From Eupeodes corollae (Eukaryota; Arthropoda; Insecta; Diptera; Syrphidae), in the NCBI RefSeq assembly GCF_945859685.1, contig NC_079149.1, positions 129,048,065-129,112,064 on the forward strand: DNA of 64,000 bases, in the 5' to 3' direction. The notes under the pieces are model-generated. The model was given only the letters and a program-made list of their open reading frames with translations, did no database searches and was not told the DNA's origin. The position numbers and the translations under genes were made by a program. Each line of letters begins with the position of its first letter. The first letter of the stretch is position 1. Shown in pieces: positions 30,001-45,000 of this stretch.

Positions 30001-33000
30001 GGCAGAAGATGAGGAATCGGTGGAGGATGAAATTTCTTCAGTTGTTGAGCTTAACTCCGCTGGTGTTGCATCGGCACTGGTAGAAGATGAGGAATCGATA
30101 GACGATGAAATTTCTTCAGTTGTTGAGCTTGATTCCGTTGGTGTTGTATCGGGGATGGCAGAAGATGAGGAATCGGTAGAGTATGAAATTTCTTCAGTCG
30201 TTAAGCTTGACACCGTTGGTGTTGTACTGGGTTTGGTAGAAGATGAGGAATCGGTAGACGATAAAATTTCTTCAGTTGTTGAGCTTGATTCCGTTGGAGT
30301 TGTATCGGGGATGGCAGAAGACGAGAAATCGGTAGATGATGAAATGTCTTCAGTTGATGAGCTTGAGTCTGTTGAAGTTGTATCGGGGGTAGTAGAAGAT
30401 GAGGAATCGGTAGATGATGAAATTTCTTCAGTTGTTGAGCTTGATTCCGTTGGTGTTGTATCGGGGATGGCAGAAGCTGAGGAATCGGTAGATGATGAAA
30501 TTTCTTCAATTATTGAGCTTGATTCCGTTGGTGTTGTATCGGTGATGGCAGGATATGAGGAATCGGTAGAGTATGAAATTTCTTCAGTCGTCAAGCTTGA
30601 CACCGTTGGTGTTGTACTGGGTTTGGTAGAAGATGAGGAATCGGTAGACGATAAAATTTCTTCAGTTGTTGAGCTTGATTCCGTTGGTATTGTATCGGGG
30701 ATGGCAGAAGATGAGGAATCGGTGGAGGATGAAATTTCTTCAGTTGTTGAGCTTAACTCTGCTGGTGTTGCATCGGGGCTGGTAGAAGATGAGGAATCGG
30801 TAGACGATGAAATTTCTTCAGTTGTTGAGCTTGATTCCGTTGGTGTTGTACTGGGTTTGGTAGAAGATGAGGAATCGGTAGAGGATAAAATTTCTTCAGT
30901 TGTTGAGCTTGATTCCGTTGGTGTTGTATCGGGGATGGCAGAAGATGAGGAATCGGTAGATGATGAAAATTCTTCAGTTATTGAGCTTGATTCCGTTGGT
31001 GTTGTATCGGGGCTGGTAGAAGATGAGGAATCGGTGGAGGATGAAATTTCTTCAGTTGTTGAGCTTAACTCTGCTGGTGTTGCATCGGGGCTGGTAGAAG
31101 ATGAGGAATCGGTAGACGATGAAATTTCTTCAGTTGTTGAGCTTGATTCCGTTGGTGTTGTACTGGGTTTGGTAGAAGATGAGGAATCGGTAGAGGATAA
31201 AATTTCTTCAGTTGTTGAGCTTGATTCCGTTGGTGTTGTATCGGGGATGGCAGAAGATGAGGAATCGGTAGATGATGAAAATTCTTCAGTTATTGAGCTT
31301 GATTCCGTTGGTGTTGTATCGGGGCTGGTAGAAGATGAGGAATCGGTGGAGGATGAAATTTCTTCAGTTATTGAGCTTGATTCCGTTGGTGTTGTATCGG
31401 GGATGGCAGAAGATGAGGAATCGGTGGAGGATGAAATTTCTTCAGTTGTTGAGCTTAACTCCGCTGGTGATGCATCGGGGCTGGTAGAAGATGAGGATTC
31501 GGTAGATGATGAAATGTCTTCAGTTGATGAGCTTGAGTCTGTTGAAGTTGTATCGGGGGTAGTAGAAGATGAGGAATCGGTAGATGATGAAATTTCTTCA
31601 GTTGTTGAGCTTGAGTCTGTTGAAGTTGTATCGGGGGTAGTAGAAGATGAGGAATCGGTAGATGATGAAATTTCTTCAGTTGTTGAGCTTGATTCCGTTG
31701 GTGTTGTATCGGGGATGGCAGAAGATGAGGAATCGGTGGAGGATGAAATTTCTTCAGGTGTTGAGCTTAACTCTGCTGGTGTTGCATCGGGGCTGGTAGA
31801 AGATGAGGAATCGGTGGAGGATGAAATTTCTTCAGTTGTTGAGCTTGATTCCGTTGGTGTTGTATCGGGGATGGCAGAAGATGAGGAATCGGTAGAGTAT
31901 GAAATTTCTTCAGTCGTTAAGCTTGACACCGCTGGTGTTGTACTGGGTTTGGTAGAAGATGAGGAATCGGTAGACGATAAAATTTCTTCAGTTGTTGAGC
32001 TTGATTCCGTTGGAGTTGTATCGGGGATGGCAGAAGACGAGAAATCGGTAGATGATGAAATGTCTTCAGATGATGAGCTTGAGTCTGTTGAAGTTGTATC
32101 GGGGGTAGTAGAAGATGAGGAATCGGTAGATGATGAAATTTCTTCAGTTGTTGAGCTTGATTCCGTTGGTGTTGTATCGGGGATGGCAGAAGATGAGGAA
32201 TCGGTGGAGGATGAAATTTCTTCAGTCGTTAAGCTTGACACCGTTGGTGTTGTACTGGGTTTGGTAGAAGATGAGGAATCGGTAGACGATAAAATTTCTT
32301 CAGTTGTTGAGCTTAACTCCGCTGGTGTTGTATCGGGGATGGCAGAAGATGAGGAATCGGTAGATGATGAAACTTCTTCAGTTATTGAGCTTGATTCCGT
32401 TGGTGTTGTATCGGGGATGGCAGAAGATGAGGAATCGGTAGAGTACGAAATTTCTTCAGTCGTTAAGCTTGACACCGTTAGTGTTGTACTGGGTTTGGTA
32501 GAAGATGAGGAATCGGTAGACGATAAAATTTCTTCAGTTGTTGAGCTTGATTCCGTTGGTGTTGTATCGGGGATGGCAGAAGATGAGGAATCGGTGGAGG
32601 ATGAAATTTCTTCAGGTGTTGAGCTTAACTCTGCTGGTGTTGCATCGGGGCTGGTAGAAGATGAGGAATCGGTGGAGGATGAAATTTCTTCAGTTGTTGA
32701 GCTTGATTCCGTTGGTGTTGTATCGGGGATGGCAGAAGATGAGGAATCGGTAGAGTATGAAATTTCTTCAGTCGTTAAGCTTGACACCGCTGGTGTTGTA
32801 CTGGGTTTGGTAGAAGATGAGGAATCGGTAGACGATAAAATTTCTTCAGTTGTTGAGCTTGATTCCGTTGGAGTTGTATCGGGGATGGCAGAAGACGAGA
32901 AATCGGTAGATGATGAAATGTCTTCAGTTGATGAGCTTGAGTCTGTTGAAGTTGTATCGGGGGTAGTAGAAGATGAGGAATCGGTAGATGATGAAATTTC

Positions 33001-36000
33001 TTCAGTTGTTGAGCTTGATTCCGTTGGTGTTGTATCGGGGATGGCAGAAGATGAGGAATCGGTAGATGATGAAATTTCTTCAATTATTGAGCTTGATTCC
33101 GTTGGTGTTGTATCGGTGATGGCAGGATATGAGGAATCGGTAGAGTATGAAATTTCTTCAGTCGTCAAGCTTGACACCGTTGGTGTTGTACTGGGTTTGG
33201 TAGAAGATGAGGAATCGGTAGACGATAAAATTTCTTCAGTTGTTGAGCTTGATTCCGTTGGTATTGTATCGGGGATGGCAGAAGATGAGGAATCGGTGGA
33301 GGATGAAATTTCTTCAGTTGTTGGGCTTAACTCTGCTGGTGTTGCATCGGGGCTGGTAGAAGATGAGGAATCGGTAGACGATGAAATTTCTTCAGTTGTT
33401 GAGCTTGATTCCGTTGGTGTTGTACTGGGTTTGGTAGAAGATGAGGAATCGGTAGAGGATAAAATTTCTTCAGTTGTTGAGCTTGATTCCGTTGGTGTTG
33501 TATCGGGGATGGCAGAAGATGAGGAATCGGTAGATGATGAAAATTCTTCAGTTATTGAGCTTGATTCCGTTGGTGTTGTATCGGGGCTGGTAGAAGATGA
33601 GGAATCGGTGGAGGATGAAATTTCTTCAGTTATTGAGCTTGATTCCGTTGGTGTTGTATCGGGGATGGCAGAAGATGAGGAATCGGTGGAGGATGAAATT
33701 TCTTCAGTTGTTGAGCTTAACTCCGCTGGTGTTGCATCGGGGCTGGTAGAAGATGAGGATTCGGTAGATGATGAAATGTCTTCAGTTGATGAGCTTGAGT
33801 TTGTTGAAGTTGTATCGGGGGTAGTAGAAGATGAGGAATCGGTAGATGATGAAATTTCTTCAGTTGTTGAGCTTGAGTCTGTTGAAGTTGTATCGGGGGT
33901 AGTAGAAGATGAGGAATCGGTAGATGATGAAATTTCTTCAGTTGTTGAGCTTGATTCCGTTGGTGTTGTATCGGGGATTGCAGAAGATGAGGAATCGGTA
34001 GAGTATGAAATTTCTTCAGTCGTTAAGCTTGACACCGTTGGTGTTGTACTGGGTTTGGTAGAAAATGAGAAATCGTTAGACGATAAAATTTCTTCAGTTG
34101 TTAAGCTTGATTCCGTTGGTGTTGTATCGGGGATGGCAGGAGATGAGGAATCGGTAGAGTATGAAATTTCTTCAGTCGTCAAGCTTGACACCGTTGGTGT
34201 TGTACTGGGTTTGGTAGAAGATGAGGAATCGGTAGACGATAAAATTTCTTCAGTTGTTGAGCTTGATTCCGTTGGTATTGTATCGGGGATGGCAGAAGAT
34301 GAGGAATCGGTGGAGGATGAAATTTCTTCAGTTGTTGAGCTTAACTCCGCTGGTGTTGCATCGGGGCTGGTAGAAGATGAGGAATCGGTAGACGATGAAA
34401 TTTCTTCAGTTGTTGAGCTTGATTCCGTTGGTGTTGTACTGGGTTTGGCAGAAGATGAGGAATCGGTAGACGATAAAATTTCTTCAGTTGTTGAGCTTGA
34501 TTCCGTTGGTGTTGTATCGGGGATGGCAGAAGATGAGGAATCGGTAGATGATGAAATTTCTTCAGTTATTGAGCTTGATTCCGTTGGTGTTGTATCGGGG
34601 ATGGCAGAAGATGAGGAATCGGTAGAGTATGAAATTTCTTCAGTCGTTAAGCTTGACACCGTTGGTGTTGTACTGGGTTTGGTAGAAGATGAGGAATCGG
34701 TAGACGATAAAATTTCTTCAGTTGTTGAGCTTGATTCCGTTGGTGTTGTATCGGGGATGGCAGAAGATGAGGAATCGGTAGATGATGAAATTTCTTCAGT
34801 TATTGAGCTTGATTCCGTTGTAGTTGTATCGGGGATGGCAGAATATGAGGAATCGGTGGAGGATGAAATTTCTTCAGTTGTTGAGCTTAACTCCGCTGGT
34901 GTTGCATCGGCACTGGTAGAAGATGAGGAATCGATAGACGATGAAATTTCTTCAGTTGTTGAGCTTGATTCCGTTGGTGTTGTATCGGGGATGGCAGAAG
35001 ATGAGGAATCGGTAGAGTATGAAATTTCTTCAGTCGTTAAGCTTGACACCGTTGGTGTTGTACTGGGTTTGGTAGAAGATGAGGAATCGGTAGACGATAA
35101 AATTTCTTCAGTTGTTGAGCTTGATTCCGTTGGTGTTGTATCGGGGATGGCAGAAGATGAGGAATCGGTAGATGATGAAATTTCTTCAGTTATTGAGCTT
35201 GATTCCGTTGTAGTTGTATCGGGGATGGCAGAAGATGAGGAATCGGTAGAGTATGAAATTTCTTCAGTCGTTAAGCTTGACACCGTTGGTGTTGTACTGG
35301 GTTTGGTAGAAGATGAGGAATCGGTAGACGATAAAATTTCTTCAGTTGTTGAGCTTGATTCCGTTGGTGTTGTATCGGGGATGGCAGAAGATGAGGAATC
35401 GGTAGATGATGAAATTTCATCAGTTATTGAGCTTGATTCCGTTGGTGTTGTATCGGGGATGGCAGAAGATGAGGAATCGGTGGAGGATGAAATTTCTTCA
35501 GTTGTTGAGCTTAACTCCGCTGGTGTTGCATCGGGGCTGGTAGAAGATGAGGAATCGGTAGACGATGAAATTTCTTCAGTTGTTGAGCTTGATTCCGTTG
35601 GTGTTGTATCGGGGATGGCAGAAGATGAGGAATCGGTAGAGTATGAAATTTCTTCAGTCGTTAAGCTTGACACCGTTGATGTTGTACTGGGTTTGGTAGA
35701 AGATGAGGAATCGGTAGACAATAAAATTTCTTCAGTTGTTGAGCTTGATTCCGTTGGTGTTGTATCGGGGATGGCAGAAGATGAGGAATCGGTAGAGTAT
35801 GAAATTTCTTCAGTCGTTAAGCTTGACACCGTTGGTGCTGTACTGGGTTTGGTAGAAGATGAGGAATCGGTAGACGATAAAATTTCTTCAGTTGTTGAGC
35901 TTGATTCCGTTGGTGTTGTATCGGGGATGGCAGAAGATGAGGAATCGGTAGAGTATGAAATTTCTTCAGTCGTTAAGCTTGACACCGTTGGTGTTGTACT

Positions 36001-39000
36001 GGGTTTGGTAGAAGATGAGGAATCGGTAGACGATAAAATTTCTTCAGTTGTTGAGCTTAACTCCGCTGGTGTTGTATCGGGGATGGCAGAAGATGAGGAA
36101 TCGGTAGATGATGAAACTTCTTCAGTTATTGAGCTTGATTCCGTTGGTGTTGTATCGGGGATGGCAGAAGATGAGGAATCGGTAGAGTACGAAATTTCTT
36201 CAGTCGTTAAGCTTGACACCGTTAGTGTTGTACTGGGTTTGGTAGAAGATGAGGAATCGGTAGACGATAAAATTTCTTCAGTTGTTGAGCTTGATTCCGT
36301 TGGTGTTGTATCGGGGATGGCAGAAGATGAGGAATCGGTGGAGGATGAAATTTCTTCAGTTGTTGAGCTTAACTCTGCTGGTGTTGCATCGGGGCTGGTA
36401 GAAGATGAGGAATCGGTGGAGGATGAAATTTCTTCAGTTGTTGAGCTTGATTCCGTTGGTGTTGTATCGGGGATGGCAGAAGATGAGGAATCGGTAGAGT
36501 ATGAAATTTCTTCAGTCGTTAAGCTTGACACCGCTGGTGTTGTACTGGGTTTGGTAGAAGATGAGGAATCGGTAGACGATAAAATTTCTTCAGTTGTTGA
36601 GCTTGATTCCGTTGGAGTTGTATCGGGGATGGCAGAAGACGAGAAATCGGTAGATGATGAAATGTCTTCAGTTGATGAGCTTGAGTCTGTTGAAGTTGTA
36701 TCGGGGGTAGTAGAAGATGAGGAATCGGTAGTTGATGAAATTTCTTCAGTTGTTGAGCTTGATTCCGTTGGTGTTGTATCGGGGATGGCAGAAGATGAGG
36801 AATCGGTAGATGATGAAATTTCTTCAATTATTGAGCTTGATTCCGTTGGTGTTGTATCGGGGAACGCAGGATATGAGGAATCGGTAGAGTATGAAATTTC
36901 TTCAGTCGTCAAGCTTGACACCGTTGGTGTTGTACTGGGTTTGGTAGAAGATGAGGAATCGGTAGACGATAAAATTTCTTCAGTTGTTGAGCTTGATTCC
37001 GTTGGTATTGTATCGGGGATGGCAGAAGATGAGGAATCGGTGGAGGATGAAATTTCTTCAGTTGTTGAGCTTAACTCCGCTGGTGTTGCATCGGGGCTGG
37101 TAGAAGATGAGGAATCGGTAGACGATGAAATTTCTTCAGTTGTTGAGCTTGATTCCGTTGGTGTTGTACTGGGTTTGGTAGAAGATGAGGAATCGGTAGA
37201 CGATAAAATTTCTTCAGTTGTTGAGCTTGATTCCGTTGGTGTTGTATCGGGGATGGCAGAAGATGAGGAATCGGTAGATGATGAAAATTCTTCAGTTATT
37301 GAGCTTGATTCCGTTGGTGTTGTATCGGGGCTGGTAGAAGATGAGGAATCGGTGGAGGATGAAATTTCTTCAGTTATTGAGCTTGATTCCGTTGGTGTTG
37401 TATCGGGGATGGCAGAAGATGAGGAATCGGTGGAGGATGAAATTTCTTCAGTTGTTGAGCTTAACTCCGCTGGTGTTGCATCGGGGCTGGTAGAAGATGA
37501 GGATTCGGTAGATGATGAAATGTCTTCAGTTGATGAGCTTGAGTCTGTTGAAGTTGTATCGGGGGTAGTAGAAGATGAGGAATCGGTAGATGATGAAATT
37601 TCTTCAGTTGTTGAGCTTGAGTCTGTTGAAGTTGTATCGGGGGTAGTAGAAGATGAGGAATCGGTGGAGGATGAAATTTCTTCAGTTGTTGAGCTTAACT
37701 CCGCTGGTGTTGCATCGGCACTGGTAGAAGATGAGGAATCGATAGACGATGAAATTTCTTCAGTTGTTGAGCTTGATTCCGTTGGTGTTGTATCGGGGAT
37801 GGCAGAAGATGAGGAATCGGTAGAGTATGAAATTTCTTCAGTCGTTAAGCTTGACACCGTTGGTGTTGTACTGGGTTTGGTAGAAGATGAGGAATCGGTA
37901 GACGATAAAATTTCTTCAGTTGTTGAGCTTGATTCCGTTGGTGTTGTATCGGGGATGGCAGAAGATGAGGAATCGGTAGATGATGAAATTTCTTCAGTTA
38001 TTGAGCTTGATTCCGTTGTAGTTGTATCGGGGATGGCAGAAGATGAGGAATCGGTAGATGATGAAATTTCTTCAGTTGTTGAGCTTGATTCCGTTGGTGT
38101 TGTATCGGGGATGGCAGAAGATGAGGAATCGGTAGAGTATGAAATTTCTTCAGTCGTTAAGCTTGACACCGTTGGTGCTGTTTTGGGTTTGGCAGAAGAT
38201 GAGGAATCGGTAGATGATGAAATTTCTTCAGTTATTGAGCTTGATTCCGTTGGTGTTGTATCGGGGATGGCAGAAGATGAGGAATCGGTAGAGTATGAAA
38301 TTTCTTCAGTCATTAAGCTTGACACCGTTAGTGTTGAACTGGGTTTGGTAGAATATGAGGAATCGGTAGACGATAAAATTTCTTCAGTTGTTGATCTTGA
38401 TTCCGTTGGTGTTGTATCGGGGATGGCAGAAGATGAGGAATCGGTGGAGGATGAAATTTCTTCAGTTGTTGAGCTTAACTCCGCTGGTGTTTCATCGGGG
38501 CTGGTAGAAGATGAGGAATCGGTAGACGATGAAATTTCTTCAGTTGTTGAGCTTGATTCCGTTTGTGTTGTATCGGGGATGGCAGAAGATGAGGAATCGG
38601 TAGATGATGAAATTTCTTCAGTTATTGAGCTTGATTCCGTTGGTGTTGTATCGGGGATGGCAGAAGATGAGGAATCGGTAGAGTATGAAATTTCTTCAGT
38701 CGTTAAGCTTGACACCGTTGGTGTTGTACTGGGTTTGGTAGAAGATGAGGAATCGGTAGACGATAAAATTTCTTCAGTTGTTGAGCTTGATTCCGTTGGT
38801 GTTGTATCGGGGATGGCAGAAGATGAGGAATCGGTAGATGATGAAATTTCATCAGTTATTGAGCTTGATTCCGTTGGTGTTGTATCGGGGATGGCAGAAG
38901 ATGAGGAATCGGTGGAGGATGAAATTTCTTCAGTTGTTGAGCTTAACTCCGCTGGTGTTGCATCGGGGCTGGTAGAAGATGAGGAATCGGTAGACGATGA

Positions 39001-42000
39001 AATTTCTTCAGTTGTTGAGCTTGATTCCGTTGGTGTTGTATCGGGGATGGCAGAAGATGAGGAATCGGTAGAGTATGAAATTTCTTCAGTCGTTAAGCTT
39101 GACACCGTTGATGTTGTACTGGGTTTGGTAGAAGATGAGGAATCGGTAGACAATAAAATTTCTTCAGTTGTTGAGCTTGATTCCGTTGGTGTTGTATCGG
39201 GGATGGCAGAAGATGAGGAATCGGTAGAGTATGAAATTTCTTCAGTCGTTAAGCTTGACACCGTTGGTGCTGTACTGGGTTTGGTAGAAGATGAGGAATC
39301 GGTAGACGATAAAATTTCTTCAGTTGTTGAGCTTGATTCCGTTGGTGTTGTATCGGGGATGGCAGAAGATGAGGAATCGGTAGAGTATGAAATTTCTTCA
39401 GTCGTTAAGCTTGACACCGTTGGTGTTGTACTGGGTTTGGTAGAAGATGAGGAATCGGTAGACGATAAAATTTCTTCAGTTGTTGAGCTTAACTCCGCTG
39501 GTGTTGTATCGGGGATGGCAGAAGATGAGGAATCGGTAGATGATGAAACTTCTTCAGTTATTGAGCTTGATTCCGTTGGTGTTGTATCGGGGATGGCAGA
39601 AGATGAGGAATCGGTAGAGTACGAAATTTCTTCAGTCGTTAAGCTTGACACCGTTAGTGTTGTACTGGGTTTGGTAGAAGATGAGGAATCGGTAGACGAT
39701 AAAATTTCTTCAGTTGTTGAGCTTGATTCCGTTGGTGTTGTATCGGGGATGGCAGAAGATGAGGAATCGGTGGAGGATGAAATTTCTTCAGTTGTTGAGC
39801 TTAACTCTGCTGGTGTTGCATCGGGGCTGGTAGAAGATGAGGAATCGGTGGAGGATGAAATTTCTTCAGTTGTTGAGCTTGATTCCGTTGGTGTTGTATC
39901 GGGGATGGCAGAAGATGAGGAATCGGTAGAGTATGAAATTTCTTCAGTCGTTAAGCTTGACACCGCTGGTGTTGTACTGGGTTTGGTAGAAGATGAGGAA
40001 TCGGTAGACGATAAAATTTCTTCAGTTGTTGAGCTTGATTCCGTTGGAGTTGTATCGGGGATGGCAGAAGACGAGAAATCGGTAGATGATGAAATGTCTT
40101 CAGTTGATGAGCTTGAGTCTGTTGAAGTTGTATCGGGGGTAGTAGAAGATGAGGAATCGGTAGTTGATGAAATTTCTTCAGTTGTTGAGCTTGATTCCGT
40201 TGGTGTTGTATCGGGGATGGCAGAAGATGAGGAATCGGTAGATGATGAAATTTCTTCAATTATTGAGCTTGATTCCGTTGGTGTTGTATCGGGGAACGCA
40301 GGATATGAGGAATCGGTAGAGTATGAAATTTCTTCAGTCGTCAAGCTTGACACCGTTGGTGTTGTACTGGGTTTGGTAGAAGATGAGGAATCGGTAGACG
40401 ATAAAATTTCTTCAGTTGTTGAGCTTGATTCCGTTGGTATTGTATCGGGGATGGCAGAAGATGAGGAATCGGTGGAGGATGAAATTTCTTCAGTTGTTGA
40501 GCTTAACTCCGCTGGTGTTGCATCGGGGCTGGTAGAAGATGAGGAATCGGTAGACGATGAAATTTCTTCAGTTGTTGAGCTTGATTCCGTTGGTGTTGTA
40601 CTGGGTTTGGTAGAAGATGAGGAATCGGTAGACGATAAAATTTCTTCAGTTGTTGAGCTTGATTCCGTTGGTGTTGTATCGGGGATGGCAGAAGATGAGG
40701 AATCGGTGGAGGATGAAAATTCTTCAGTTATTGAGCTTGATTCCGTTGGTGTTGTATCGGGGCTGGTAGAAGATGAGGAATCGGTGGAGGATGAAATTTC
40801 TTCAGTTATTGAGCTTGATTCCGTTGGTGTTGTATCGGGGATGGCAGAAGATGAGGAATCGGTGGAGGATGAAATTTCTTCAGTTGTTGAGCTTAACTCC
40901 GCTGGTGTTGCATCGGGGCTGGTAGAAGATGAGGATTCGGTAGATGATGAAATGTCTTCAGTTGATGAGCTTGAGTCTGTTGAAGTTGTATCGGGGGTAG
41001 TAGAAGATGAGGAATCGGTAGATGATGAAATTTCTTCAGTTGTTGAGCTTGAGTCTGTTGAAGTTGTATCGGGGGTAGTAGAAGATGAGGAATCGGTAGA
41101 TGATGAAATTTCTTCAGTTGTTGAGCTTGATTCCGTTGGTGTTGTATCGGGGATTGCAGAAGATGAGGAATCGGTAGAGTATGAAATTTCTTCAGTCGTT
41201 AAGCTTGACACCGTTGGTGTTGTACTGGGTTTGGTAGAAAATGAGAAATCGGTAGACGATAAAATTTCTTCAGTTGTTAAGCTTGATTCCGTTGGTGTTG
41301 TATCGGGGATGGCAGGAGATGAGGAATCGGTAGAGTATGAAATTTCTTCAGTCGTCAAGCTTGACACCGTTGGTGTTGTACTGGGTTTGGTAGAAGATGA
41401 GGAATCGGTAGACGATAAAATTTCTTCAGTTGTTGAGCTTGATTCCGTTGGTATTGTATCGGGGATGGCAGAAGATGAGGAATCGGTGGAGGATGAAATT
41501 TCTTCAGTTGTTGAGCTTAACTCCGCTGGTGTTGCATCGGGGCTGGTAGAAGATGAGGAATCGGTAGACGATGAAATTTCTTCAGTTGTTGAGCTTGATT
41601 CCGTTGGTGTTGTACTGGGTTTGGTAGAAGATGAGGAATCGGTAGACGATAAAATTTCTTCAGTTGTTGAGCTTGATTCCGTTGGTGTTGTATCGGGGAT
41701 GGCAGAAGATGAGGAATCGGTAGATGATGAAATTTCTTCAGTTATTGAGCTTGATTCCGTTGGTGTTGTATCGGGGATGGCAGAAGATGAGGAATCGGTA
41801 GAGTATGAAATTTCTTCAGTCGTTAAGCTTGACACCGTTGGTGTTGTACTGGGTTTGGTAGAAGATGAGGAATCGGTAGACGATAAAATTTCTTCAGTTG
41901 TTGAGCTTGATGCCGTTGGTGTTGTATCGGGGATGGCAGAAGATGAGGAATCGGTAGATGATGAAATTTCTTCAGTTATTGAGCTTGATTCCGTTGGTGT

Positions 42001-45000
42001 TGTATCGGGGATGGCAGAAGATGAGGAATCGGTAGACGATGAAATGTCTTCAGTTGATGAGCTTGAGTCTGTTGGTGTTGTATCGGGGGTAGTAGAAGAT
42101 GAGGAATCGGTAGATGCTGAAATTTCTTCAGTCGTTAAGCTTGACACTGTTGGTGTTGTACTGGGTTTGGTAGAAGATGAGGAATCGGTAGACGATAAAA
42201 TTTCTTCAGTTGTTGAGCTTGATTCCGTTGGTGTTGTATCGGGGATGGCAGAAGATGAGGAATCGGTAGACGATGAAATGTCTTCAGTCGATGAGCTTGA
42301 GTCTGTTGGTGTTGTATCGGGGGTAGTAGAAGATGAGGAATCGGTAGATGCTGAAATTTCTTCAGTCGTTAAGCTTGACACCGTTGGTGTTGTATCGGGG
42401 ATGGCAGAAGATGAGGAATCGGTAGAGTATGAAATTTCTTCAGTCGTTAAGCTTGACACCGTTGGTGTTGTACTGGGTTTGGTAGAAGATGAGGAATCGG
42501 TAGACGATAAAATTTCTTCAGTTGTTGAGCTTAACTCCGCTGGTGTTGTATCGGGGATGGCAGAAGATGAGGAATCGGTAGATGATGAAACTTCTTCAGT
42601 TATTGAGCTTGATTCCGTTGGTGTTGTATCGGGGATGGCAGAAGATGAGGAATCGGTAGAGTACGAAATTTCTTCAGTCGTTAAGCTTGACACCGTAAGT
42701 GTTGTACTGGGTTTGGTAGAAGATGAGGAATCGGTAGACGATAAAATTTCTTCAGTTGTTGAGCTTGATTCCGTTGGTGTTGTATCGGGGATGGCAGAAG
42801 ATGAGGAATCGGTGGAGGATGAAATTTCTTCAGTTGTTGAGCTTAACTCTGCTGGTGTTGCATCGGGGCTGGTAGAAGATGAGGAATCGGTGGAGGATGA
42901 AATTTCTTCAGTTGTTGAGCTTGATTCCGTTGGTGTTGTAGCGGGGATGGCAGAAGATGAGGAATCGGTAGAGTATGAAATTTCTTCAGTCGTTAAGCTT
43001 GACACCGCTGGTGTTGTACTGGGTTTGGTAGAAGATGAGGAATCGGTAGACGATAAAATTTCTTTAGTTGTTGAGCTTGATTCCGTTGGAGTTGTATCGG
43101 GGATGGCAGAAGACGAGAAATCGGTAGACGATAAAATTTCTTCAGTTGTTGAGCTTAACTCCGCTGGTGTTGTATCGGGGATGGCAGAAGATGAGGAATC
43201 GGTAGATGATGAAACTTCTTCAGTTATTGAGCTTGATTCCGTTGGTGTTGTATCGGGGATGGCAGAAGATGAGGAATCGGTAGAGTACGAAATTTCTTCA
43301 GTCGTTAAGCTTGACACCGTAAGTGTTGTACTGGGTTTGGTAGAAGATGAGGAATCGGTAGACGATAAAATTTCTTCAGTTGTTGAGCTTGATTCCGTTG
43401 GTGTTGTATCGGGGATGGCAGAAGATGAGGAATCGGTGGAGGATGAAATTTCTTCAGTTGTTGAGCTTAACTCTGCTGGTGTTGCATCGGGGCTGGTAGA
43501 AGATGAGGAATCGGTGGAGGATGAAATTTCTTCAGTTGTTGAGCTTGATTCCGTTGGTGTTGTATCGGGGATGGCAGAAGATGAGGAATCGGTAGAGTAT
43601 GAAATTTCTTCAGTCCTTAAGCTTGACACCGCTGGTGTTGTACTGGGTTTGGTAGAAGATGAGGAATCGGTAGACGATAAAATTTCTTCAGTTGTTGAGC
43701 TTGATTCCGTTGGAGTTGTATCGGGGATGGCAGAAGACGAGAAATCGGTAGATGATGAAATGTCTTCAGTTGATGAGCTTGAGTCTGTTGAAGTTGTATC
43801 GGGGGTAGTAGAAGATGAGGAATCGGTAGTTGATGAAATTTCTTCAGTTGTTGAGCTTGATTCCGTTGGTGTTGTATCGGGGATGGCAGAAGATGAGGAA
43901 TCGGTAGATGATGAAATTTCTTCAATTATTGAGCTTGATTCCGTTGGTGTTGTATCGGGGAACGCAGGATATGAGGAATCGGTAGAGTATGAAATTTCTT
44001 CAGTCGTCAAGCTTGACACCGTTGGTGTTGTACTGGGTTTGGTAGAAGATGAGGAATCGGTAGACGATAAAATTTCTTCAGTTGTTGAGCTTGATTCCGT
44101 TGGTATTGTATCGGGGATGGCAGAAGATGAGGAATCGGTGGAGGATGAAATTTCTTCAGTTGTTGAGCTTAACTCCGCTGGTGTTGCATCGGGGCTGGTA
44201 GAAGATGAGGAATCGGTAGACGATGAAATTTCTTCAGTTGTTGAGCTTGATTCCGTTGGTGTTGTACTGGGTTTGGTAGAAGATGAGGAATCGGTAGACG
44301 ATAAAATTTCTTCAGTTGTTGAGCTTGATTCCGTTGGTGTTGTATCGGGGATGGCAGAAGATGAGGAATCGGTAGATGATGAAAATTCTTCAGTAATTGA
44401 GCTTGATTCCGTTGGTGTTGTATCGGGGCTGGTAGAAGATGAGGAATCGGTGGAGGATGAAATTTCTTCAGTTATTGAGCTTGATTCCGTTGGTGTTGTA
44501 TCGGGGATGGCAGAAGATGAGGAATCGGTGGAGGATGAAATTTCTTCAGTTGTTGAGCTTAACTCCGCTGGTGTTGCATCGGGGCTGGTAGAAGATGAGG
44601 AATCGGTAGACGATGAAATTTCTTCAGTTGTTGAGCTTGATTCCGTTGGTGTTGTACTGGGTTTGGTAGAAGATGAGGAATCGGTAGACGATAAAATTTC
44701 TTCAGTTGTTGACCTTGATTCCGTTGGTGTTGTATCGGGGATGGCAGAAGATGAGGAATCGGTAGATGATGAAATTTCTTCAGTTATTGAGCTTGATTCC
44801 GTTGGTGTTGTATCGGGGATGGCAGAAGATGAGGAATCGGTAGAGTATGTAATTTCTTCAGTCGTTAAGCTTGACACCGTTGGTGTTGTACTGGGTTTGG
44901 TAGAAGATGAGGAATCGGTAGACGATAAAATTTCTTCAGTTGTTGAGCTTGATTCCGTTGGTGTTGTATCGGGGATGGCAGAAGATGAGGAATCGGTAGA

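Noticed and set aside
1347..43925. Minus-strand ORFs rich in His, Gln, Leu and Pro (62-102 codons, several near-identical copies)
   Set aside because: They lie in a third frame of the same repeat, and their repetition only reflects the higher-order repeat blocks.
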